A stretch of 64,000 nt of DNA from Sphingomonas_O antarctica. Lineage in GTDB: Bacteria > Pseudomonadota > Alphaproteobacteria > Sphingomonadales > Sphingomonadaceae. The first letter of the stretch is position 1. Every line of letters starts with the position of its first letter. Positions 1 to 7,235 of the stretch are shown here, piece by piece. A program made the position numbers and the translations under genes. Where the stretch lies: positions 1-64,000 of the forward strand of contig NZ_CBCRXM010000002.1 in assembly GCF_965137005.1 (NCBI RefSeq), given 5' to 3'. The notes beneath the pieces are model-generated. The model was not told the DNA's origin, searched no databases, and was given only the letters and a program-made list of their open reading frames with translations.

Positions 1-2
1 GG

Positions 3-560
3 CCGGATCAGCCGGCCAAAGCGGCGCAGAAGGATGTCGATGCGCGCTGGACGGTGAAGTTCGCCAAAGCCAGGCCGCTGCCTGGCGGCAGGCCAGGGAT
101 CGACATCGCCATCCCCAGCTTTGGCTACAAAAGCAGCATCGCAATCTGTCGGCGCTACGGGTTCATCCGATCGGCCAAGGTCACCGACGGTGCGCGCTTC
201 GACGGACGGATGCTGCGCGACGTCGTTACCCGCGACAACACCGCCTCCGACGTCTGGGCTGACACCGCCTACCGGAGCCAGGCCAACGAGGCGTGGTTGA
301 AATCGATGGGCCGGGTCAGCCGCGTCCATCGCAAGAAGCCCATGGGTAAGCCGATGTCCAAGCGCACATCCGGTGCCAATGCCAAGCGCTCCACTGTCCG
401 CGCGCGCGTCGAGCACGTGTTCGCCCGTCAGAAGGATCAGATGGGGCTGTTCGTCCGCACCATCGGCATCGCCCGCGCCGAAGCGAAGATCACGCTCGCC
501 AACATCGCCTACAATATCGATCGGTTGATCTTTCACGAAAGACGGGCTGCCACGGGATAA
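3..560 (+). CDS. IS5-family transposase, 5' truncated by the window edge
   Basis: This is the C-terminal part of a DDE transposase. The frame is open from base 3, so the first methionine-capable codon (GTG at 54) is probably internal. IS5-group signatures are visible: DIAIPSFGYK with the first catalytic Asp (residue 17 counted from the GTG), WADTAYRS with the second Asp (residue 70), and RARVEHVFA with the catalytic Glu (residue 120). An Arg-rich stretch and the usual YNIDRLI tail follow. All three acidic residues are present, so the visible part looks intact. The left end of the element lies outside the window, and I could not identify the right terminal repeat downstream of the stop. Confidence 0.85.
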   Translation, partial: PDQPAKAAQKDVDARWTVKFAKARPLPGGRPGIDIAIPSFGYKSSIAICRRYGFIRSAKVTDGARFDGRMLRDVVTRDNTASDVWADTAYRSQANEAWLKSMGRVSRVHRKKPMGKPMSKRTSGANAKRSTVRARVEHVFARQKDQMGLFVRTIGIARAEAKITLANIAYNIDRLIFHERRAATG

Positions 561-621
561 CTGCGTCCAGCGAAGGCGTTTGCGAACAGGATCGCCCGGA
601 AATCACACTTCAAAGCCGCTC

Positions 622-783
622 TCACCGCGCCGGATGCTCTCCTTGCGCCGTGTCAGCGCCGAGCAGCACGTTGATGTGGGTGCCCATCTGCTCAATCTGC
701 CTTTTCGAGTGGGTGCGCGCGTTTCGCGGAGCCGGCTTCAGCCGGGCAATCTCGATATTCTCAATCCGTCTTTCTTCAACCAT
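622..783 (-). pseudogene. Truncated ParB-domain gene (probable DNA-methylase-type), N-terminal remnant
   Basis: On the minus strand an ATG at 783, with an AAGGA ribosome-binding site just upstream, opens a 53-codon frame. Its first 32 residues read like the start of ParB/Srx-domain proteins: a short beta strand (IENIEIARL), then KPAPRNARTHSKRQIEQ. That is the usual N-terminus of the ParB-domain site-specific DNA methyltransferases found in prophages and integrative elements. After residue 32 (base 688) similarity stops, and the frame ends at 622 after 21 unrelated residues. The break faces the IS5-type transposase, so a deletion or insertion linked to that element probably removed the rest. 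The family assignment rests on recognition of the motif only. Confidence 0.6.
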
Positions 784-898
784 GACAAATTCCTTCGAGC
801 TCGGAGGACCATCCCCAGAGTCCAGTAGTTTTTGCCCGGTTCCAAGAAGCGACGCCTCTTGATACCTCGATTAGTCGACAATAATCGATCGTCAATAC

Positions 899-910
899 CT
901 AGTGGATTGA
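899..910 (+). repeat. Left terminal inverted repeat of the IS630 element
   Basis: CTAGTGGATTGA matches the complement of 2039-2050 at all 12 positions. The TA at 900-901 would be the target duplication. Confidence 0.85.
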
Positions 911-2049
911 ACGAGACGGACGAGTCCATGCGGGGATTCCCTTGGGGGCTGCGGCGTGCGACCGTTTGGGATGCGCACAGGGATCAAGATCGAAGTCACG
1001 ACATCGGACAGGGAGCGGCTTGAGGCGATCGTCGCGGCGCGAGGTTCGCCGCAGAAGCACGTTTGGCGCGCGAAGATCATTCTGCTGACGGGCGATGGTG
1101 TTGGTACCGTCGCCATCATGGCGGCGACGGGCAAGTCGAAGACCTGTGTGTGGCGATGGCAGGAACGGTTCATGGTTGAAGGCGTGGAGGGCCTGTTGCG
1201 CGACAAGACCAGACCGCCGGGCACGGCACCGCTCGATCCCGTACTCATCGACAAAGTCGTCGCGCTGACGCTGGAGCCGCCTGCCCACGAAGCGACGCAC
1301 TGGACCGTCCGTGCGATGGCAAAGGCCATCGGGATCGCCGCTTCCTCGGTCGTGAAGATCTGGCACGACCACGGGCTTGCCCCGCACCGCTGGCGCAGCT
1401 TCAAGCTGTCGAACGACAAGGCGTTCGCCGAGAAGCTTCATGACGTGGTCGGGCTCTACGTCTCACCACCTGCCCATGCCATCGTCTTGTCAGTCGATGA
1501 GAAGAGCCAGATCCAGGCGCTGGATCGCACCCTACCGGGGCTTCCGCTGAAGCGCGGCCGAGGGGCCACGCTGACGCACGACTACAAGCGCAACGGCACG
1601 ACGACGCTGTTCGCCGCGCTCAACGTGCTCGATGGCTCGGTGATCGGCCGCAATATGCAGCGGCACCGGCATCAGGAGTTCATCCGCTTCCTCAATGCCA
1701 TCGAGGCAGAAATGCCCGCCGACAAGGCCGTCCACGTCATCCTCGGCAACTACGCTACGCATAAGCAGCCAAAGGTCCGTGCCTGGCTGGCCAGGCATCC
1801 GCGCTGGACCTTCCACTTCGTGCCAACATCCTGCTCTTGGCTCAATGCGGTCGAGGGCTTCTTCGCCAAGCTGACCCGCCGACGCCTGAAGAATGGCGTC
1901 TTCCACTCCGTCGTCGACCTGCAGGCCGCCATCAACCGCTTCATAACCGAGCACAATCAGGAGCCGCGCCCGTTCGTCTGGAAGGCCGATCCCGACGAGA
2001 TCATCGCCGCCGTCAGACGTGGGCACCAAACGTTGGAATCAATCCACTA
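900..2049 (+). mobile_element. IS630-family insertion sequence, about 1.15 kb
   Basis: The element is bounded by TA dinucleotides at 900-901 and 2048-2049, inside perfect 12-bp inverted repeats (CTAGTGGATTGA at 899-910 and its complement at 2039-2050). IS630/Tc1-type elements insert at TA and duplicate it, often within CTAG, which fits both ends. One transposase gene fills the element and its stop codon lies inside the right repeat. Both ends look intact, but the transposase carries a catalytic-site substitution, so this copy is probably not autonomous. Confidence 0.9.
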
Positions 2050-2050
2050 G
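971..2050 (+). CDS. IS630-family transposase with substituted catalytic Asp
   Basis: A full-length transposase of about 359 residues. It starts with an HTH region (GKSKTCVWRWQERF) typical of the family, and the DDE/RNase H-like catalytic core follows. The first Asp is in SVDEKSQIQALDR (residue 176 from the ATG at 971) and the Glu in SWLNAVEGFFAKL (residue 295). Between them family members normally read ILDNYA or IVDNYA, but here codon 1745-1747 is GGC, giving ILGNYATHK. The second catalytic Asp is therefore Gly (residue 259). The rest of the protein is intact, so this looks like a recent inactivating point mutation. A GTG at 956 is an alternative start; the ATG fits homologues better. Confidence 0.9.
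   Translation: MRTGIKIEVTTSDRERLEAIVAARGSPQKHVWRAKIILLTGDGVGTVAIMAATGKSKTCVWRWQERFMVEGVEGLLRDKTRPPGTAPLDPVLIDKVVALTLEPPAHEATHWTVRAMAKAIGIAASSVVKIWHDHGLAPHRWRSFKLSNDKAFAEKLHDVVGLYVSPPAHAIVLSVDEKSQIQALDRTLPGLPLKRGRGATLTHDYKRNGTTTLFAALNVLDGSVIGRNMQRHRHQEFIRFLNAIEAEMPADKAVHVILGNYATHKQPKVRAWLARHPRWTFHFVPTSCSWLNAVEGFFAKLTRRRLKNGVFHSVVDLQAAINRFITEHNQEPRPFVWKADPDEIIAAVRRGHQTLESIH
2039..2050 (-). repeat. Right terminal inverted repeat of the IS630 element
   Basis: Read on the minus strand this is CTAGTGGATTGA, identical to the left end. It includes the TAG stop codon of the transposase. Confidence 0.85.
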
Positions 2051-2385
2051 AATGATCCAGCATGTCGGGGAAACTAGGCATCGTTTTCAATTAATGACTT
2101 AAGTCGATTTCATTACGTTAGTTTAATAAACCAGAGCTAGCGTTTAGGTTAGGTATTAGTTTAAACTGTTATTGATTGTTTGGATAAACGATAAATAGCC
2201 AGGCGCTTCAGCGCTGCAGATAAAGGCCGGATCAGGCTGATCGCCGCGATTGACGATAGTGATTGGTCGCTTTGCCACCCTGATTTCGGGATTTCCTACC
2301 CCGTTATTTCGCCAACGATTCTGCGGCAGTTTTGCTCAGAAGCGCACGGACCACGCGTGACAGAGGCAACGGAGTCGGCTTCCGC

Positions 2386-2412
2386 CCCCTGTTATTTTTA
2401 GCTTAACAGGGG
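2386..2412. repeat. Perfect 9-bp stem hairpin
   Basis: CCCCTGTTA (2386-2394) pairs with TAACAGGGG (2404-2412) around a 9-nt loop that includes five T residues. It is not next to a called gene, and no T-tract follows the stem on either strand, so an ordinary terminator role is uncertain. Confidence 0.6.
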
Positions 2413-2611
2413 AAGCGCCGCCAGGTCGGCGGGTGAAAACACCGGAATTTCGGAAGCGTACTTGCCCCCTACCGGGCAGAGAATGTTGTGCCACGGGCAG
2501 GAGAATTGCCAAGGCCTGAGCCCTCTGACGTACGGAAGGACGCGCGAATGCCGCGGATCCGCGCCGTTTCGGGGCCCGGCGGGTCGTGTCGCTCTGCTTG
2601 AGTAGACTAGG

Positions 2612-2634
2612 TGGCGGAGCAGGCGAGATTCGAA
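2612..2634 (-). other. tRNA 3'-end fragment (serine-type), possible attachment-site scar
   Basis: On the minus strand the sequence begins with TTCGAATC, the canonical T-loop, and runs through an acceptor-type end CTGCTCCGCCA with the encoded discriminator and CCA. The bases 5' of the T-loop do not pair to form a T stem, and no D-arm or anticodon arm is present upstream, so this is not a tRNA gene. Integrases commonly recombine at tRNA 3' ends and leave such a duplicate at one border of an island. The serine assignment rests on the GCCA/CTCC acceptor end only. Confidence 0.55.
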
Positions 2635-2970
2635 GTCGTGATACGCTTTGGCCGTAGTCCATGAATTTTCCTCAATGCGCGCCCCTGGGCGCAGCGCACC
2701 AAGTTATACGCATCAGGCTCGCAAATACGCACAAGCCGTTCATACCAGCGCTCTGAGAAACGACGGTAACGACTGAATCCCTTCGCCCGCTCCAGCGCGT
2801 TTGGGGCACAAAGCAGCGAAGCAGCTTTGACCACCAAACGCGCTCGGCCAGCCTTGCGGATGCAAAGACTGTCGAGGCGGCTGTGTCGCTGCGCTAAATT
2901 TTCACAAGACGATGCGGTATGCCGGATCAAGTCCGAGCGCGACGGTGGATAGTCGAACTTCTGCCCCAGC

Positions 2971-3333
2971 CTAGCGGCGCGCTTCCGCCCGCTCGCCACA
3001 CGTGGGCAAGTCGTAACGCTGTTGTTTGTTGGCATCCTCACGTGCCACACCCTGGCTCACGAGGCTGCAACCAACATCCTCGCCACTTTGAAAGCGGCAC
3101 GTTGCCACCAACTGTCCCGGAACCTTGCTGTCAAAGCCCTGACAGCGCAGCTTTTGTGCGATGAGCATCACAGGTGCAGCACTGGCACTGACCACGGGGC
3201 GCACCGCTGCAAGCTGTACGCGGGTACTGTCGGTACACTGGAAAGAACCGGCGGAGGTTACCGCGGCGACCGAGCAGGTGAAGGCGATCAAGAACATACC
3301 CGCCCAACGGCTGGCGGACAGATTCGGACGCAT
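2971..3333 (-). CDS. Small secreted protein with degenerate SNase-like features
   Basis: A 120-residue protein with a probable signal peptide (hydrophobic MFLIAFTCSVAAVTSAG near residues 13-29). The mature part has FQCTDSTRVQLAAVRP, then ATCRFQSGEDVGCSLVSQGVA. Together these recall the short thermonuclease-family (SNase-like) proteins of sphingomonads: C-x-D-GTRVRLAGI, later a C-x-x-x-G-x-D-L-x-x-x-LV-x-x-G-A block. The acidic and arginine catalytic residues of true nucleases are not evident, so it may have no nuclease activity. A palindrome at 3336-3351 lies two bases upstream of the ATG, leaving no ribosome-binding site; ATG 3297 (residue 13) is an alternative start. The family assignment is tentative. 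Confidence 0.5.
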   Translation of the reverse strand: MRPNLSASRWAGMFLIAFTCSVAAVTSAGSFQCTDSTRVQLAAVRPVVSASAAPVMLIAQKLRCQGFDSKVPGQLVATCRFQSGEDVGCSLVSQGVAREDANKQQRYDLPTCGERAEARR

Positions 3334-3335
3334 GT

Positions 3336-3351
3336 AACTTATTGATAAGTT
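3336..3351. promoter_or_regulatory. Palindrome upstream of the SNase-like gene
   Basis: AACTTAT-TG-ATAAGTT has perfect 7-bp arms and lies between the ends of two minus-strand genes: rpoZ downstream and the start codon at 3333. It could be an operator or part of the 5' leader; nothing in the sequence identifies the regulator. Confidence 0.35.
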
Positions 3352-3396
3352 ATCGATTTTGCGCGGAACGAAATGCGCCGTTAGGCGTGCCGATGG

Positions 3397-3741
3397 TTAG
3401 GCGTCGTAATCGCCGCCCATATTCTGGTTGCGCGGCGGCGCGGCGGCGGTGAGGCGGAGCGCCTCCGCCGACTGGGCCAGGCTGCCCATTTCGTCGACCG
3501 CATCTTCTTCGTCGATCTGGACGCGCTGCAACCCGCCGACGATCGATTCGCGGAGTTCTTCGGGTTCGACCAGTTCCTCGGCGATTTCGCGCAGAGCCAC
3601 GACCGGATTCTTGTCGCGATCACGATCGACCAGCAGTTCGGCACCGCCCGAAATGTGGCGTGCACGCTGTGCTGCAGCCAGAACCAGGTCGAACCGGTTG
3701 GGAATCTTGTCGACGCAATCCTCGACTGTCACGCGCGCCAT
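3397..3741 (-). CDS. rpoZ: DNA-directed RNA polymerase omega subunit
   Basis: A 114-residue protein beginning MARVTVEDCVDKIPNRFDLV, the very conserved omega N-terminus. AAQRAR and the helix with KNPVVALREIAEE that contacts the beta' subunit follow. Omega promotes assembly and stability of RNA polymerase and is a ppGpp-contact subunit in many bacteria. The C-terminal third (an acidic stretch, then an Ala-rich tail and RNQNMGGDYDA) is the variable part of the family. It is transcribed divergently from the phospholipase D-type gene at 3850, with about 108 bp between them. No neighbouring spoT/relA gene lies in the window. Confidence 0.95.
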   Translation of the reverse strand: MARVTVEDCVDKIPNRFDLVLAAAQRARHISGGAELLVDRDRDKNPVVALREIAEELVEPEELRESIVGGLQRVQIDEEDAVDEMGSLAQSAEALRLTAAAPPRNQNMGGDYDA

Positions 3742-3849
3742 CGAACGCTTCCTTCACATCAACGCTATCGGAGAAAGGCGGTCCATTACGCGCGCCTGTG
3801 CGAAAAATCAATGTTGTTGCGCGCGCGCGCCAATGCAAAGGCGCACGGC

Positions 3850-5010
3850 ATGAGCGAAGTGTTTGAGGTCGGCGGCAACAGCCTGGAACTGCTAACCGAA
3901 GGCCCCGACCGGCTGGAGCGGTTGATCGCCCTGATCGACGGGGCCGCCGAATCGTTGCGGGTGCTGTATTACATCTACACCGATGGCGAGGCCGGCACGC
4001 GCATCGCCGACGCCCTGATTCGTGCGGCGGGCCGCGGCGTCACCGTCTCGCTGATCGTCGACGGGATGGGCAGCGAAGTGGCGCAGGCCAACAAGTTTTT
4101 CGAACCCTTGCGCGACGCCGGAATCGATATGTGCCGGTTCGTGCCGCGCTGGGGACGCCGCTATCTGTTGCGCAACCATCAGAAACTGGCGCTGGCGGAC
4201 GAAGCGCGCGCCATCATCGGCGGGTTCAATGTCGATGACGCCTATTTCGGCACCGCCGCCGAACAAGCGTGGCGCGACCTGGGGCTGGCCGTCGAGGGAC
4301 CGGCGGCAAAATCGCTCGCCGGTTATTTCGACGCCTTGTCGCGTTGGTCCAAGCAGGAACGCCCGCCGATGCGCGCGCTGACCCGGGTGCTGCACCGATG
4401 GAGCGAGCCGAGCGGGCCGACCCGCTGGCTGTTCGGGGGGCCGACGCGGCGGCCTTCGCCGTGGGCGCGGACGGTGCGCGCGGACATGAAGAAGGCGGAC
4501 AATATCTCGCTGATCTCGGGCTATTTCGCGCCCAATCCGGCGATGCTGAGGCGGTTGGATCGCGCCGGCAAACGCGGTTGTGTGCGCATCGTCCTGCCGT
4601 CGAAGAACGATCATCACATGGCGATCTGGGCATCGCGCTTCACCTATCGCGGCCTTATCAAAAAGCGCGTCGAGATCTATGAATATCAGCCGACCAAGCT
4701 GCACACCAAATTGTTCGTGATCGACGATGCGGTGTATATCGGCTCGGCCAATTTCGACATTCGCAGCCTGTTCTTGAACCTGGAACTGATGCTGCGGATC
4801 GAGGACAAGGCGTTTGCCGCGCACGCCCGCGCCTATGTGGATGGCGAGGTCGCGCGGTCGGAACGGATTACCGCCGAGATCAACCGGGCGCGATCGTCGA
4901 TCGTCACCCGAATCAAGCAGGCTTTGGCTTATTTCGTGATGGCGACGCTCGATTTGAACATAACGCGACGGCTTAATATCGGCCCGCCAATGCCCAAACC
5001 GAAAGGCTAG
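3850..5010 (+). CDS. Phospholipase D-like / cardiolipin synthase-type protein
   Basis: A 386-residue protein with two HKD motifs, the hallmark of the phospholipase D superfamily. The first is HQKLALAD (His110, Lys112, Asp117), followed by IIGGFNV. The second is HTKLFVID (His285, Lys287, Asp292), followed by GSANFDIRS. The layout and the GGFNV/GSANFD sequences fit cardiolipin synthases of the ClsA/ClsB type, which condense phosphatidylglycerol units or transfer phosphatidyl groups. Unlike ClsA there are no obvious N-terminal membrane helices, so it resembles the shorter ClsB form. The ATG at 3850 was chosen because homology starts there, although the frame is open further upstream. Confidence 0.85.
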   Translation: MSEVFEVGGNSLELLTEGPDRLERLIALIDGAAESLRVLYYIYTDGEAGTRIADALIRAAGRGVTVSLIVDGMGSEVAQANKFFEPLRDAGIDMCRFVPRWGRRYLLRNHQKLALADEARAIIGGFNVDDAYFGTAAEQAWRDLGLAVEGPAAKSLAGYFDALSRWSKQERPPMRALTRVLHRWSEPSGPTRWLFGGPTRRPSPWARTVRADMKKADNISLISGYFAPNPAMLRRLDRAGKRGCVRIVLPSKNDHHMAIWASRFTYRGLIKKRVEIYEYQPTKLHTKLFVIDDAVYIGSANFDIRSLFLNLELMLRIEDKAFAAHARAYVDGEVARSERITAEINRARSSIVTRIKQALAYFVMATLDLNITRRLNIGPPMPKPKG

Positions 5011-5019
5011 CCCCCGGCG

Positions 5020-5640
5020 CTAAGCCTTGTGCGCCCAATAAAGCTGAGCGGGAGGCACGTTCCACGGTTCGAAGCCGTGATCGATCCGGGCAAAATGCGG
5101 CGCGATAAAATCGCGTACCTTGGGGCTGAACTGATAGACCAGGAATTGGCCGCCCGAACGCAGCACGCGCGCAGTCGCCGCACCGATCTTGTCGCCCAGA
5201 CCCTTGGGCAAGGTCGAAAAGGGCAGGCCCGACAAGACATAATCGGCGTGGTCGAAGCCGGCATCGGCGACGATCTTTTCGACGTCCGCCGCCGAACCGA
5301 GTACCGGGCGGAACCGCGGATCGGCAAAGGTCGCCGCGAGGTAATCGATAAAGTCGGGATTGGTGTCGATGGCGATGTAACAGCCGTCATGCGGCAGCGC
5401 GGCGAGGATTTGGCGGGTGAACGTGCCGACGCCCGGGCCATATTCGACGAACACCTTGCACGATGCCCAGTCGACCGGGCCGAGCATGTGGCGAATCAGT
5501 TTTTTCGACGACGGGATGATCGATCCGACCATCACCGGATGTTTCAGGAATCCTTCGAAAAACATCACCATCGGGGTGCGCGGCAGGCTGAGCCCAAAGA
5601 TGCGCGACCGCTTGAGCGGTTTGGCGGTAGAGAGAGTCAT
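5020..5640 (-). CDS. Class I SAM-dependent methyltransferase, phospholipid N-methyltransferase-like
   Basis: A protein of 206 residues starting at the ATG at 5640. Motif I reads FVEYGPGVGTFTRQIL and the post-I acidic residue is in YIAIDTNPDF. The preceding KHPVMVGSIIPSSKKLIRHM is typical of the PmtA-like and rRNA-methylase-like group that methylates phosphatidylethanolamine or related small lipids. The C-terminal QFLVYQFSPKVRD and FEPWNVPPAQLYW also fit this group. It is convergent with the phospholipase D-type gene, and the two together suggest a phospholipid-modifying locus. The exact substrate is inferred. Confidence 0.75.
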   Translation of the reverse strand: MTLSTAKPLKRSRIFGLSLPRTPMVMFFEGFLKHPVMVGSIIPSSKKLIRHMLGPVDWASCKVFVEYGPGVGTFTRQILAALPHDGCYIAIDTNPDFIDYLAATFADPRFRPVLGSAADVEKIVADAGFDHADYVLSGLPFSTLPKGLGDKIGAATARVLRSGGQFLVYQFSPKVRDFIAPHFARIDHGFEPWNVPPAQLYWAHKA

Positions 5641-5731
5641 GCGGCGTCCCGGAGTTGATTTAAGCGCTGGCGTTCGCAAAAACAGCCGGGCGGCGCAAGC
5701 GATCCTTGGGCCAGATCAGGGACAGCGACCG

Positions 5732-7009
5732 ATGTACAGAGCGGGCAAGAAGCTCGAAGGCGACTTCGCATTGCTGTTTGTGGTGATGCTGGTGATCGGT
5801 GCGGGCAACACCGCGCTGCAATCGGTGTTGCCCGCGATCGGGCGGTCGCTGAAGCTGCCCGACAACCTCATAGCGCTGGCGTTTTCGGTGTCGGCACTGG
5901 TGTGGGTGCTCGCCGCGCCGCGCTGGGCGCGACGGTCGGACCGGACCGGGCGGCGGCGGATGGTGCTCACCGGGATGGCGGGGTTTTCGGTTTCCGTGCT
6001 GCTGTGCGGCATATTCCTGACACTTGGCATCGACGGCGTCATCGGGCCGGTGGCGACGATCGGCGCGTTTATCGGCGCGCGCGTCATCTATGGTTATTTC
6101 GGCGCTGCAGCACCGCCGGCGGCACAAGCGATCCTGGCGTCGCGTACGACGCGCGAGGAGCGGACCAAGGCCCTGACGCTGCTCGCCAGCGCGTTCGGCC
6201 TGGGGACGATCCTCGGCCCGGCGCTCGCGCCGTTCTTTGTCTTTCCGCATGTCGGGCTGGCAGGTCCCGCCTATGTCTTTTCGCTGATCGGCGCGGCGGT
6301 ATTCCTGTTCGTGCTGACCCGGTTGAGCGACGATGCGCCGGGCAGTCATGCGCATGGCGCGGCGACCAGCTATCCGTCGATCGGCGGCAATGTGTCGGGG
6401 GCCAGTGTGACGGCCGCCACGACCGACGCGACCGGACAGGACATTCGTTATACCGATTCGCGAATCCTGCCGTGGCTGTTGGTCGGGGTGGTGATGGGTC
6501 ATGCGCAGGCGATGACCGGGCAGGCGATGGGCTTTTTGATCATCGACCGCCTCGGCTTGCCGCCCGAACTGGCGCAGCAATCGATCGGTATCGTGTTGAT
6601 GACGGGGGCTTTTGCCGCGTTGCTGGTGCAATGGGGCCTGATCCCGCTGCTCGATCTCAAACCGCGCGCGTTGATCCTTGTCGGGCTGTCGCTGGCGGCA
6701 TTGGGCTGTGTCGTCAATGCGCTCGCGGTGACGTTGCTCGGCACGGCCTGCGGCTTTGCGCTCGCCAGCGCCGGTTTCGGCTTCGCACGTCCGGGATATA
6801 CCGCAGGCAGTTCGCTGGCGGTCGGCCCCGAATTACAGAATGCGGTCGCGGGCAAGGTGACGTCGGTGAACGGTGCGTCGTTCGTGCTCGGCCCGACGAT
6901 CGGCGTGGCGTTGTACGAGGCATGGCATCCGCTGCCCTATCTGTCGGCGGCGATGATGTGCCTGGTACTGGTACTTTACGGATTGCGCGCGTTGAGGCCC
7001 GCCGACTGA
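5732..7009 (+). CDS. MFS transporter (TetA-like drug efflux type)
   Basis: A polytopic inner-membrane protein of about 425 residues with roughly 12 hydrophobic segments. The loop after TM2 reads RRSDRTGRRRMV, the G-x-x-x-D-R-x-G-R-R signature of the major facilitator superfamily. LGTILGPALAPFF resembles motif C of proton antiporters, and this points to export rather than uptake. A hydrophilic loop (about residues 205-240) separates the two six-helix halves. The frame is open well upstream, but the ATG at 5732 begins a conventional MFS N-terminus. It is divergent from the methyltransferase, and a LysR gene lies downstream. No substrate can be assigned. Confidence 0.85.
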   Translation: MYRAGKKLEGDFALLFVVMLVIGAGNTALQSVLPAIGRSLKLPDNLIALAFSVSALVWVLAAPRWARRSDRTGRRRMVLTGMAGFSVSVLLCGIFLTLGIDGVIGPVATIGAFIGARVIYGYFGAAAPPAAQAILASRTTREERTKALTLLASAFGLGTILGPALAPFFVFPHVGLAGPAYVFSLIGAAVFLFVLTRLSDDAPGSHAHGAATSYPSIGGNVSGASVTAATTDATGQDIRYTDSRILPWLLVGVVMGHAQAMTGQAMGFLIIDRLGLPPELAQQSIGIVLMTGAFAALLVQWGLIPLLDLKPRALILVGLSLAALGCVVNALAVTLLGTACGFALASAGFGFARPGYTAGSSLAVGPELQNAVAGKVTSVNGASFVLGPTIGVALYEAWHPLPYLSAAMMCLVLVLYGLRALRPAD

Positions 7010-7031
7010 ACCGAATCGGTCGCTGCAATGC

Positions 7032-7063
7032 AAAAAAAGGGGCCGGTTCCGAAGAACCGACCC
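7032..7063 (-). terminator. Rho-independent terminator reading leftward
   Basis: On the minus strand the stem GGGTCGGTTC / GAACCGGCCCC with a tight TTCG-type loop is followed directly by seven T residues (the A-run at 7032-7038 on the plus strand). In the plus direction the hairpin lacks a T-tract. It therefore implies a minus-strand transcript coming from 7064 or beyond, where no gene is called. Confidence 0.75.
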
Positions 7064-7106
7064 TTGAAAGTCTTTAGGAGAGGATGCCTGAAAGGCCTAC
7101 TCTATG

Positions 7107-7205
7107 TGCAGTGCAGCATAGATGTTCGCAAATGCGAAAAGAACAATCGCAGTTGCAGTCGATGCAACCTTGCAATCTGCATCAAACGCTTCATGATGCA
7201 GTGCA
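7107..7205. promoter_or_regulatory. TGCA-repeat region, possible PhaR-type operator cluster or small RNA
   Basis: Eight TGCA words fall within 99 bp, including two copies of TGCAGTGCAGC (7107 and 7197). TGC-rich repeats of this kind are known as binding regions for the polyhydroxyalkanoate regulator PhaR in Paracoccus. No phasin gene is adjacent. On the minus strand the region leads to the terminator at 7032-7063, so it could be the promoter or body of an unannotated small transcript; a minus-strand 30-codon frame here has no convincing start signal. Confidence 0.4.
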
Positions 7206-7235
7206 GCGAGATCGAACGATCCTGATGGAGTGGAT

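Larger units (their letters stand above)
2051..2970. other. Accessory non-coding stretch with no confident gene
   Basis: Bases 2060-2200 are AT-rich compared with the rest of the window. Several frames stay open further on (for example minus 2336-2662 and 2607-3050), but their translations are Arg/Ser-rich, lack recognisable motifs and lack convincing ribosome-binding sites. I do not call them. Recognisable items are a hairpin at 2386-2412 and a tRNA 3'-end fragment at 2612-2634. The stretch lies between an insertion sequence and the core genome, and looks like eroded mobile-element DNA. Confidence 0.6.

Noticed and set aside
2607..3050. 147-codon minus-strand frame next to the tRNA fragment
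   Set aside because: No signal peptide, motif or ribosome-binding site; runs through the tRNA-like 3' end and overlaps the SNase-like gene.
7028..7225. 65-codon plus-strand frame between the MFS and LysR genes
   Set aside because: Starts in the A-run of the terminator and is Cys/Arg-rich without start signal; chance frame.
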